Source of the DNA: Megalopta genalis
Lineage: Eukaryota; Arthropoda; Insecta; Hymenoptera; Halictidae
Direction: 5' to 3'
Length of the DNA: 64,000 bases
Assembly: GCF_051020955.1 (NCBI RefSeq)
Contig: NW_027476385.1
Location: 124,001-188,000, forward strand
The notes under the pieces are model-generated. The model was not told where the DNA came from. It worked only from the letters and a program-made list of their open reading frames with translations, and ran no database searches. The position numbers were made by a program, and so were the translations under genes. This document shows, in pieces, positions 1 through 10,560 of this stretch. Each line of letters begins with the position of its first letter. Within the stretch, counting starts at the first letter, position 1.

Positions 1-2220
1 TGCGACATAAGTGATACAGCTTCAAATGCACGGGAAACAATCCAGTTAGCTTCAAACCAAATCGAAACACAAGATTTAGCTTCAAATCAATGCGAAGTTG
101 GAGACTCAGCTTCAAATCCATGCGACACAAATGATTTAGCATCAAATGCTTGCGACATAACTGATATATCTTCAAATGCATGCGAAACAAACGAGTGAGA
201 TTCAATTCATGTGAACCACATCATTTAGCTTCAAATTCATGCGAATCAAATGGTTTAGCTTCAAATACTTGCGATATACGTGATTTAGCTTCAACTGCAT
301 GCGAAACAAACGAGTTAGCTTCAAATCCAAGCGAAACATATGATTTAGCTTCAAGTGCATGCGAAACAAACGAGTTAGCTTCAAATCCATACAAAACACA
401 TGATTTAGCTTCAAATCAATGCGAAGTAGAAGGGATAGCATCAAATCCAAGTTAATCACATGATTTAGATTCAAATCAATGCGAAGTAGGAGGCTTATCT
501 TCAAATCCATGCGAATCATATGAATTAGCTTCTAATACTTGTAATATACATTATTTAGCTTCAACTGCATGCGAAACAAACGAGTTAGCTACAAATTCAA
601 GCGCGACACATGGTTTAGCTTCAAATTCATGCAAAGCAGAAGACTTATCTACAAATCAATGCCAATCAAATGGTTTAGCTTCAAATACTTGCGATATACG
701 TGATTTAGCTTCAACTGCATGCGAAACAAAAGAGTTGCCTTCAAATCAATGTCGATCACATGATTTAGCTTCAAATCAATGCGAAGTAGAAGGCTTAGCT
801 TCAAATCCATGCGACACAAATGATTTAGCTTCAAATACTTGTGATATACATGAGTTAGCTTCAACTGCATGCTAAACAAACGAGTTATCTTCAAATCCAT
901 GCAAAAAACATGATTCAGCTTCAAATCAATCCGAAACAGAAGTTTTAGCTTTAAATCCATGCGAATCAAGTGGTTTAGCTTCAAATACTTGTGGTATACA
1001 TGATTTAGCGTCAACTGCATGCGATACAAACGAGCTAGCTTCAAATCCAAGCAAAACGCATGATTTAGCTTCAAATCAATGCGAAGTAGAAGGTTTATCT
1101 TCAGAACAATGCGAAACAAATGGTTTAGCTTCAAATACTTGTGATATACATGATTAAGCTTCAAATGAAGGCGAAACAAACGAGATAGCTTCAAATCCAT
1201 GCGAAACACATGACTTAGCTTCAAATCAATGCGAAGTGAAAGGCTTAGCTCCAAATCCATGCGAAACAAATGGTTCAGCTACAAATACTTGTGATATACA
1301 TGATTTAGCATCAACTGCATGCAATACAAACGAGTTAGCTTCAAATCCATGCGAAACACATGATTTAGCTTCAAATCAATGCGAAGTGGAAGGCTTAGCT
1401 CCAAATGCATGTAAACAAATGATTTATTTTCAGATAATTGCGACATAAGTGATACAGCTTCAAATGCACGGGAAACAATCCAGTTAGCTTCAAACCAAAT
1501 CGAAACACAAGATTTAGCTTCAAATCAATGCGAAGTTGGAGACTCAGCTTCAAATCCATGCGACACAAATGATTTAGCATCAAATGCTTGCGACATAACT
1601 GATATATCTTCAAATGCATGCGAAACAAACGAGTGAGATTCAATTCATGTGAACCACATCATTTAGCTTCAAATTCATGCGAATCAAATGGTTTAGCTTC
1701 AAATACTTGCGATATACGTGATTTAGCTTCAACTGCATGCGAAACAAACGAGTTAGCTTCAAATCCAAGCGAAACATATGATTTAGCTTCAAATCAATGC
1801 GAAGTAGAAGGGTTAGCATCAAATCCAAGTTAATCACATGATTTAGATTCAAATCAATGCGAAGTAGGAGGCTTATCTTCAAATCCATGCGAATCATATG
1901 AATTAGATTCTAATACTTGTAATATACATTATTTAGCTTCAACTGCATGCGAAACAAACGAGTTAGCTACAAATTCAAGCGCGACACATGGTTTAGCTTC
2001 AAATTCATGCAAAGTAGAAGACTTATCTATAAATCAATGCCAATCAAATGGTTTAGCTTCAAATACTTGCGATATACGTGATTTAGCTTCAACTGCATGC
2101 GAAACAAAAGAGTTACCTTCAAATCAATGTCGATCACATGATTTAGCTTCAAATCAATGCGAAGTAGAAGGCTTAGCTTCAAATCCATGCGACACAAATG
2201 ATTTAGCTTCAAATACTTGT
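1..2220. repeat. 1438-bp tandem duplication, second copy with a 60-bp difference
   Basis: The sequence starting at base 1 recurs at 1439, and the two copies stay nearly identical to about 2220. The first copy has two extra monomers (about 354-413), so the offset falls from 1438 to 1378 bp further on (for example 649 pairs with 2027). 1438 is 48 monomers less 2 bp; the short monomers are near 1411-1450. Homology ends near 2225 at a monomer carrying 4 extra bases (TTTA), which looks like a recombination scar. This is the pattern of unequal exchange within a satellite. Confidence 0.85.
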
Positions 2221-2229
2221 GATATACAT

Positions 2230-5200
2230 GATTTATTTAGCTTCAAATGAAGGCGAAACAAACGAGTTAGTTTCAAATCCGCGCGAAACACATGATTTAG
2301 CTTCACATCAATACGCAGTAGAAGGCATAGCTTCAAATCCATACGAAACAAGTGGTTCAGCTTCAAATAATTGTGATATACATGATTTCGCTTCAACTGC
2401 TGGCGAAACAAACCAGTTAGCTTCAAATCGATGCGAAACACATGATTTAGCGTCAAATCAATGCGAAGTAGAAGGATTAGCTTCAAATCCATGCAAAGTA
2501 GAAGGCTTATCTTCGAAACCATGCGAAACAAATGGTTTAGTTTCAAATAATTTTGATGTTAATGATTTAGCTTTAAATTCATGCGAAACACATCGTTTAG
2601 ATTCATATTCATGCGAAGCACATGGTTTAACTTAATATTCATGCGAAACAAATTGTTCAGCTTCAAATACTTGTGATATACATGATTGAGCTTCAAGTGC
2701 ATGTGAAACAAACGTATTAACTACAAATCCAAGCGAAACTCATGATTTAGCTTCAAAACAATGCGAAGTAGAAGGGTTAGCATCAAATCCAAGTTAATCA
2801 CATGATTTAGATTCAAATCAATGCGAAGTAGGAGGCTTATCTTCAAATCCATGCGAATCATATGAATTAGATTCTAATACTTGTAATATACATTATTTAG
2901 CTTCAACTGCATGCGAAACAAACGAGTTAGCTACAAATTCAAGCGCGACACATGGTTTAGCTTCAAATTCATGCAAAGTAGAAGACTTATCTATAAATCA
3001 ATGCCAATCAAATGGTTTAGCTTCAAATACTTGCGATATACGTGATTTAGCTTCAACTGCATGCGAAACAAAAGAGTTACCTTCAAATCAATGTCGATCA
3101 CATGATTTAGCTTCAAATCAATGCGAAGTAGAAGGCTTAGCTTCAAATCCATGCGACACAAATGATTTAGCTTCAAATACTTGTGATAAACATGAGTTAG
3201 CTTCAACTCCATGCTAAACAAACGAGTTATCTTCAAATCCATGCAAAAAACATGATTCAGCTTCAAATCAATGCGAAACAGAAGTGTTAGCTTTAAATCC
3301 ATGCGAATCAAATGGTTTAGCTTCAAATACTTATGGTACACATGATTTAGCGTCAACTGCATGCGATACAAACGAGCTAGCTTCAAATCCAAGCAAAACG
3401 CATGATTTAGCTTCAAATCAATGCGAAGTAGAAGGCTTAGCTTCAAATCCACGCGAAACAGATGATTTAGCTTCAAATTCTTGTCTAATACATGATTTAG
3501 CTTCAACTGCATGCGATACAAACGAGTTAGCTTCAAATCCATGCGAAACACATGACTTAGCTTCAAATCAATGCGAAGTGAAAGGCTTAGCTCCAAATCC
3601 ATGCGAAACAAATGGTTCAGCTACAAATACTTGTGATATACATGATTTAGCATCAACTTCATGCCAAACAAACGAGTTAGCTTCAAATCCATACGAAACA
3701 AATGATTTAGCTTCAAATACTTGCGAAAATGAGTGATATAGCTTCAAATGCAGGCGAAACACACGAGTTAGCTTTAAATCCATGCGAAACACATGATTTA
3801 GCTTCACATCAATGCGCAGTAGAAGGCATAGCTTCAAATCCATACGAAACAAATGGTTCAGCTTCAAATAATTGTGATATACATGATTTCGCTTCAACTG
3901 CTGGCGAAACAAACCAGTTAGCTTCAAATCTATGCGAAACACATGATTTAGCGTCAAATCAATGCGAAGTAGAAGGATTAGCTTCAAATCCATGCAAAGT
4001 AGAAGGCTTATCTTCGAAACCATGCGAAACAAATGGTTTAGTTTCAAATAATTTTGATGTTAATGATTTAGCTTTAAATTCATGCGAAACACATCGTTTA
4101 GATTCATATTCATGCGATGCACATGGTTTAACTTAATATTCATGCGAAACAAATTGTTCAGCTTCAAATACTTGTGATATACATGATTGAGCTTCAAGTG
4201 CATGTGAAACAAACGTATTAACTACAAATCCAAGCGAAACTCATGATTTAGCTTCAAATCAATGCGAAGTAGAAGGGTTAGCATCAAATCCAAGTTAATC
4301 ACATGATTTAGATTCAAATCAATGCGAAGTAGGAGGCTTATCTTCAAATCCATGCGAATCATATGAATTAGATTCTAATACTTGTAATATACATTATTTA
4401 GCTTCAACTGCATGCGAAACAAACGAGTTAGCTACAAATTCAAGCGCGACACATGGTTTAGCTTCAAATTCATGCAAAGTAGAAGACTTATCTATAAATC
4501 AATGCCAATCAAATGGTTTAGCTTCAAATACTTGCGATATACGTGATTTAGCTTCAACTGCATGCGAAACAAAAGAGTTACCTTCAAATCAAGGTCGATC
4601 ACATGATTTAGCTTCAAATCAATGCGAAGTAGAAGGCTTAGCTTCAAATCCATGCGACACAAATGATTTAGCTTCAAATACTTGTGATATACATGAGTTA
4701 GCTTCAACTCCATGCTAAACAAACGAGTTATCTTCAAATCCATGCAAAAAACATGATTCAGCTTCAAATCAATGCGAAACAGAAGTGTTAGCTTTAAATC
4801 CATGCGAATCAAATGGTTTAGCTTCAAATACTTATGGTACACATGATTTAGCGTCAACTGCATGCGATACAAACGAGCTAGCTTCAAATCCAAGCAAAAC
4901 GCATGATTTAGCTTCAAATCAATGCGAAGTAGAAGGCTTAGCTTCAAATCCACGCGAAACAGATGATTTAGCTTAAAATTCTTGTCTAATACATGATTTA
5001 GCTTCAACTGCATGCGATACAAACGAGTTAGCTTCAAATCCATGCGAAACACATGACTTAGCTTCAAATCAATGCGAAGTGAAAGGCTTAGCTCCAAATC
5101 CATGCGAAACAAATGGTTCAGCTACAAATACTTGTGATATACATGATTTAGCATCAACTTCATGCCAAACAAACGAGTTAGCTTCAAATCCATACGAAAC

Positions 5201-5231
5201 AAATGATTTAGCTTCAAATACTTGCGAAAAT
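2230..5231. repeat. Two tandem copies of a 1501-bp unit
   Basis: Sequence from about 2230 to 3730 is repeated at about 3731-5231 at a constant offset of 1501 bp (for example 2991 with 4492 and 3284 with 4785). The copies differ at a few scattered bases, such as the change near 4974 that puts a stop into the plus-strand frame. 1501 is 50 monomers plus 1 bp; the odd base sits at the junction monomer around 3725 and 5225. High identity implies a recent duplication. Confidence 0.85.
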
Positions 5232-5947
5232 GAGTGATATAGCTTCAAATGCAGGCGAAACACACGAGTTAGCTTTAAATCCATGCGAAACACATGATTT
5301 AGCTTCAAATCAATGCGAAGTAGAAGGCTTAGAATCAAATCCATGCGACCGAAATTATTTAGATTCATAGACTTGCGATATATGTGATATAGCTTCAAAT
5401 GCAGGCTAAACAAACGAGTGAACTTCAAATCCAAGCGTAACACAGGATTTATCTTCAAATCAATGCGAAGCCGAAGGCTTAGCATCAAATCCATGCGAAA
5501 CGAATGATTGACCTTCAAATACTTGCGAATATAATTGATCCAGGTTCAAATGCATGCGAAACAAACGAGTTAGCTTCAAATCAATGCGAAGCAGAATGCT
5601 TATCTTCAAATTCTTGCGAAACAAATGGTTTAGCTTCAAATACTTGTGATATACATGAGTTAGCTTCAACTGCATGCTAAACAAACGAGTTATCTTCAAA
5701 TCAATGCGAAACACATGATTCAACTTTAAATCAATGCGAAGTAGAAGGATTAGCATCAAATCCATGCGACACAGATTATTTAGATTCATATACTTGCGAT
5801 ATAAGTGATATAGCTTCAAATGCAGGCGAAACAAACGAGTGAACATCAAATCCAAGCGAAACACATGATTCAGCTTCAAATCAATGCGAAGTAGATGTTT
5901 TAGCTTCAAATCCATGCGAAACAAATGGTTTAGCTTCAAATACTTGC
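5232..5947. repeat. Array segment left of the retroelement
   Basis: These are diverged A-E type monomers with more private substitutions than the duplicated block to the left. The final partial monomer is D-like and stops after ACTTGC at 5947. The rest of that monomer resumes at 12905, so the retroelement split a single monomer. Confidence 0.9.
5943..5947. repeat. Target-site duplication, left copy (CTTGC)
   Basis: CTTGC lies directly before the first LTR base (5948) and is repeated exactly at 12900-12904 after the other LTR. Five base pairs is the usual duplication length for BEL/Pao integration. Removing the element and one copy restores an ordinary satellite monomer, so this is a simple insertion. 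Confidence 0.93.
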
Positions 5948-6579
5948 TGTTGATGACTCATCAGATGGATGACGGAGATCCTCTGAATATTGCACTTGGT
6001 GCCGACTAACTCGAAGGACCACCCACTGTAGGCGGACTAAATGAAATGCTAGTACTCTATTTGTAACACGCAACCTAACCGTTATGCGTATCTCTCTATG
6101 TCTTCTGTTCTGTTCTGTCCGAAAGTCTAAGGTGTTCTCTTCTGAAGCTCTAAAAATGTTCTGTACTTTTCTGATGTTCTGTGCTTTCTGTCTGTCTGTT
6201 CCGTCTTTTCTGTCCCCTAGAGGACCGGAGTCATGCCTAATATCACCTCGGTCCTCCCTACTTCTCTTTACCTAGGGCGGGCGGCAAGGAATTACGGCCC
6301 AATCACTGCAATTCCAAATCTAGTGAGACTGCCCCAAAACGGTGGGCCGGGAGTTAGGAGGGAGAGTGGCAAAATAACTCCTGCTAGACATCCCGCGCTG
6401 ATGGGCCTACGTACCCGAACAATGCCAGACCCAACCGTAATTGACTGGACCGTAATCAAGGACCAGGAGACGTTATGACGGTGCCGCATGTGCCCGGGAA
6501 CGGCCCGGGCCAGACCCATACCGTCCGGGTACCCAAGCACATGGCCCCTGCAATAAATCCTGGCCACTTGGCCGGAACA
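5948..6579 (-). repeat. 3' LTR of the BEL/Pao element
   Basis: This 632-bp direct repeat is the same length as the LTR at 12268-12899. In element orientation it begins TGTTCCGGCC and ends CATCAACA. It contains pyrimidine-rich runs on the plus strand (repeats of TCTGT around 6105-6215) and GC-rich palindromic stretches near 6486-6515. I could not identify a convincing TATA box or AATAAA signal on the minus strand. Short open frames across it on either strand have no recognisable product. Confidence 0.95.
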
Positions 6580-6592
6580 TACCGCCCACCTT
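6580..6592 (-). other. Putative polypurine tract
   Basis: Directly inside the 3' LTR the minus strand reads AAGGTGGGCGGTA, 10 of 13 purines. Its position next to the LTR is that expected for the plus-strand DNA primer of an LTR element. It is a short and imperfect tract, so the exact borders are uncertain. Confidence 0.6.
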
Positions 6593-6613
6593 GAACATGC
6601 ATCGCATGTTCAA
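6591..6613. other. Perfect inverted repeat (10-bp arms, 3-nt loop)
   Basis: TTGAACATGC at 6591-6600 and its exact reverse complement at 6604-6613 flank the loop ATC. It lies in the untranslated region between the end of pol and the 3' LTR and touches the polypurine tract. As RNA it would form a stem right before the plus-strand primer. A role is inference only. Confidence 0.8.
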
Positions 6614-6732
6614 CTATGTCTATATTTGATAACCCATATAAGTGTAAGCTTATGATATGATTACAATCTACGTATTCTGTGTGAATATTACAATATTTAC
6701 AATGATCGAAATTTACACTATACATAGTTGCG
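6614..6732 (-). other. Element 3' untranslated region
   Basis: AT-rich sequence between the expected end of the integrase reading frame (about 6733) and the hairpin next to the 3' LTR. I see no open frame with a recognisable product and no envelope-like gene here. Confidence 0.6.
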
Positions 6733-6813
6733 CTACACCTCGTGTGACATTTCTAAGTGATCTAAAGGTATTATACACAATTTTGTCACGGGTCGTTTAA
6801 TTGTTCCGGTTCA
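6733..6813 (-). pseudogene. Integrase C-terminal tail beyond a premature TGA
   Basis: After the TGA at 6813-6811 the same frame continues for about 25 codons with a KRPV-containing tail, as is usual at the end of BEL integrases, to a TAG at 6733-6735. The TGA is therefore a nonsense mutation that removes only the tail, not the DDE residues. Confidence 0.8.
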
Positions 6814-9735
6814 CGTTCTGACTGTTGCGACACGAATCACTCCATCTGTACCAGGGTGTACCTGAACGATTCTTCCCATGCTCCACTGTAACGGGGGTAG
6901 ATTGTCCTCCTTGATGATTACCAAGGAATACACGGCTAATTTCGACGTGGTGGAATGCTGCCATTTGTGTCGTTGCTGTAACTGTTGTATACATTCCCGC
7001 TGCCACATTTGCCAGAAATGCTGGACCATTTGCTGGATTAGCTGGTATCTGTTGAGTCGAGTGACCTTGATATCTCGTAGGTCATCAGATGGCAGTGTTG
7101 TAAGGGCAGTACCAATTAAAAAATGCCCAGGAGTCAAAGGGTTTAGGTCTGTGGGATCTGAGGATAATGGTGAAAGTGGACGTGAATTTAAACTGGATTC
7201 TATTTGCGTCAGTAACGTATATAGCTCTTCGAACGTGAGCCTCTGATCTCCTATAACGCGTGTGAGGTGGTATTTAGCAGATTTGACCGCTCCCTCCCAC
7301 AATCCACCAAAGTGTGGAGAGTGCGCAGGAATTAATCGCCATTCGATGGATTCCTGTCTTAGTGCGTTTGCAATTTTTTCGTTGTGTTGTTTGTCCTTAA
7401 TTAAGATATTTAGCTCAACTAGCTCGTTCCGCGCCCCAATGAAGTTTGTACCGTTATCGGATATGATACAATGACATCGCCCCCGTCGGGCAATTAAACG
7501 CCGGAAACAGTTTATGAAAGCGTCGGTACTCAAGTCGGTAGCTAATTCTAAATGTACGGCCTTCGTAACGAAACATACAAAAATGCATAGGTATGCCTTG
7601 ACTGTTACCTTGCTTCTCGTTCTTTCCTTTGTAAAAAATGGGCCTGCGTAATCGACTCCACAGGTAAAAAAACGTCGCGCTGGGGTGACTCTCGACGCAG
7701 GTAATTGACCCATCTGATAGGTTTGACTCAATGGGTTTGTTTTAAAGCACCGTACACATTTCCGTATGTTTCGTTTTACATTATGTTTTGCTGAGACTAA
7801 ACAATACCTTGTTTGTAATGACGTTAAAACAGCCTGACATCCCGCATGCATTAACCTGTGATGTTCGCATTTGATTATTAAATCCGTTAGCGGATGCTTT
7901 GGTGGCAATATGATCGGATGTTTTTGATCGTAGTCTATGGGTGCGTTGGATAGTCTTCCGCCCACCCTGAGTAGTCCGCCATTGTCCAGAAATACATTTA
8001 GGGACCGTAGCGCACTGGAATTTGGAAGTGCTTGTTGCGTTTGTACTAATCTGATCTCTGTCGAAAATGCCTCCCTTTGCGCAAGTAATTCCAAACGTGT
8101 TCTCGCTGCATTGATTTCTATTGTTGTCAATGAACCCGTTATTAGCGAATCTGATGCGTCACCTTCTAATTTTTTAACTCGATTTCTCATAAATTTGGCA
8201 AATCTGAGACAGTATGCTATGCTTCTGAGTAATCGCGTATAGGTTGAAAATATCCTGACAATGCTACTCTCTGCAGTCGATATAGTCAACATAACCGGTT
8301 TCCTTTCCTTCTCTTCCGGAACGTCGATAGGGTTATCTAACGCGCTAGGCCATAGACTTGAGCTCTGACGTAACCAGGTGGGACCGTCCCACCAAATGGT
8401 TGTGTTCTGTAATGTACCTGGTTTTGTGCCTCGCGAAATTAAATCTGCCGGGTTGTCTTCAGAGGCTACATGTCTCCAACTATCACTTGACGTTAAACCT
8501 TGAATTTGCGATACTCTATTGGCTACGAAGGTTTTCCATTTGTTTGGGGAGCTTCGAAGCCAGGCGAGGGTGATCGTCGAATCTGTCCACAGGTATTCCT
8601 TAAACCTTACTGTGTCTAATGCTATTCTAACTTTGCTTACTACATTTGCTAGTAATAATGCACCGCATAATTCTAATCTCGGTAATGAAATGGTTTTGAG
8701 CGGTGCGACTCTGGACTTTGCACACAATAAGCGCGTTACCCAACTACCTGACAGATCCCTAGAGCGCAGGTAAACACAAGCCCCGTACGCCTTCTCGGAC
8801 GCGTCTGAAAACCCGTGCAGTTCTATATCATCTAAACACTCTGAAATTGCACATCGCGAGATGTTCATTGCTCCTACCTTGCTAATATCTTGGCGGTATT
8901 GGAGCCATTGAGTATGCAGGTTCTGCGGTATTGATTGATCCCAACCTATCTGAGTCTGCCATAGTTGTTGTAGGATCAATTTTGCGACTATTACAATGGG
9001 GGATATTAGACCTAACGGGTCAAAAATTTGAGCTATTTCAGAAAGAATAGTACGTTTTGTGACACGCTGGTTCTGTGGGGATTCTACTCTAAACATTAAG
9101 TGGTCGGTCGTCGGTGACCACAAGAGGCCTAACGTTTTTGGGTCTTTATCTACGGCGATTTCGCGATTTCTCTCTGTACTGTCTGTTGCTGTAACTGTCG
9201 GGCAATTGCTTGCCCATTTACGAAGGTCCATACCTGCTTGTGATAGAATTTGCGTCAGCTCCCTTTTCAGCGTTTCTATTTCCTGTTCTGTTTGAGCCCC
9301 AGTTAATAAATCGTCTACGTAAAAATCATTGATTATAACCTTACTGCTCGTCGGAAATGTGTGAGCACAGGTCAGTCCAATTTCGTGCAGAGTACGAGTC
9401 GCTAGGAAAGGAGCGGATGCTGTATCATAAGTTACTGTGTTTAACTCGTACTCTTGGACTGGGAGATGGGGCTGTGCTCGCCACAAAAGTCTTTGATACT
9501 TCCTATCTGCTGGATGAACTAAAATTTGTCGATACATTTTAGCAATATCGGCCGACAGGACGTACCGATTATATCGAAAACGAATTAAAATGGAAATTAA
9601 ATCGCTTTGAACTGTAGGGCCCACTAATTGGATGTCGTTCAATGCAAGGTCTGATGAGGATTTTGCTGATCCATCGAACACAACACTAAGCTTCGTTGTC
9701 GTGCTGCCTTCCTTGAATACAGCGTGGTGGGGAAG
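6811..9735 (-). pseudogene. pol: Reverse transcriptase, RNase H and integrase block
   Basis: This is the longest intact stretch (about 975 codons between stops). Residue numbers count from the GTG at 9681. RT: first catalytic Asp at 45 and FYVDD at 120-124. RNase H: Asp293 (FSDAS), Glu337 (LPRLELC), Asp367 (WTDST) and Asp413 (NPADL). Integrase: HHCC zinc domain (His608, His612, Cys642, Cys645), then Asp677 (VDYAGPF), Asp742 (SDNGTNF) and Glu796 (GGLWEGAVK). All catalytic residues are retained. RT copies the element RNA, RNase H removes it and integrase inserts the DNA. The upstream limit is the TAA at 9736-9738, and there is no natural start because the block belongs to the polyprotein. The frame ends early at TGA 6811-6813, within the C-terminal integrase domain. 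Confidence 0.96.
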
Positions 9736-9867
9736 TTAGTAGTCGGATTGCTCGTGTGTACCTTCTACAATGCGCGACATATGCCCTAACGTCTCATATT
9801 CTGACATGAATTCTGTATACTGCTGACTTTTTTCTGGATATCTTGCTAACCACCTTTCTAACGATTA

Positions 9868-10560
9868 TAACCGCCGTTCAGCTTGCGCTCGCGAAGTACC
9901 TAATTCATTTGCGTTGGATTTAAACGGTATTCTAACGATATATCTACCGTCCGTGTCTCGTCTTATGGTTTCCCTAAAATGTGCCTCGCATTCATCGATT
10001 AACCTAGTATCGCTTGGGGTTAGTTCCTCTATGTCCCAAAACCTCTCTAATTGAGATTGTAGGTCATTGAGTGTGGCTAAACAACACTTATTGTCTTGTG
10101 ATAATTTCTTGTCTGCCCAGGTAGGAGTGCCTCCCAAAACCCAACCGAGTTGGGTCTTTTGCAAGAGCAGGTTGGAAGTTGATTTATGTTGACCGACGCA
10201 TAGCAATGTCCAAAATATACCTGCTCCAATGAGCATATCTATTGGCCGTTGTAAATGGAATTCTGGATCGGCTAGCTCTATGTGACTTGGAATTTCTATT
10301 TTTTCTCTATGTATCTGAAAATTGGGCATGTCTGACGTGATGGTTTCTATTGATAGGCATTGTACCGTGTGTTGAGATTTATTATATCGCGAATGAATTG
10401 TTAATGTTGCTCTACCTTCTATGGAATTTACTGCCCTTCCTAATCCTGTCTCTGTTGAACTTATTGCAGTCGGTTTGATGCCGAGTCGTTGGCAAAATTC
10501 CGTGGTTATAAAATTTGCTTGAGATCCCGAATCTGATAATACCCTGCATTTATGTGACCC
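9868..10560 (-). pseudogene. Retroviral-type aspartic protease and pre-RT region
   Basis: The catalytic triplet Asp-Ser-Gly is encoded at 10533-10525, in the same frame as RT and one step off the gag frame. The frame is open from there to the TAA at 9865-9867. After the protease come residues typical of the BEL linker: a short run containing PIDMLIGAG (an element-specific protease end) and LGWVLGG, then the segment leading into RT. The protease would cut the polyprotein and act as a dimer in the particle. The frame starts without its own ATG; the ATG at 10327-10329 lies inside it and is not a plausible natural start. Confidence 0.85.

Larger units (their letters stand above)
1..5947. repeat. 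30-bp satellite array, left part (higher-order repeat)
   Basis: This stretch is wholly built of 30-bp monomers sharing the core TTAGCTTCAAAT and a central TGCGA. Monomer types are told apart by their middle: A (gcgaaacacatga), B (gcgaagtagaaggc), C (gcgaaacaaatgg), D (cttgtgatatacatg) and E (aactgcatgcgaaac). They mostly run in the order A-B-C-D-E, a 150-bp pentamer. Larger duplications of 1438 and 1501 bp are superimposed. No unique sequence, RNA gene or conserved protein domain is visible. Open frames on both strands are explained by the monomer length being a multiple of three. The 8-bp phase marker seen further right is absent here. The last monomer is cut by the retroelement after base 5947. 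Confidence 0.95.

Noticed and set aside
5360..5372. A left-array copy of the 8-bp phase marker (tcatag at about 5366)
   Set aside because: Here tcatag is part of a full-length 30-bp monomer through substitution; no extra 8 bp are inserted.
6233..6478. Plus-strand open frame in the left LTR (also at 12553-12876) as a gene
   Set aside because: It lies wholly in the LTR, is duplicated only because the LTR is, and resembles no known protein.
6552..6557. AATAAA polyadenylation signal in the left LTR
   Set aside because: It is on the plus strand, while the element is transcribed from the minus strand; the right LTR has CATAAA at the same place.
6811..6813. TGA at the integrase end as the natural stop
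   Set aside because: Family-typical C-terminal residues continue in frame beyond it to a TAG at 6733-6735, so it is more likely a nonsense mutation.
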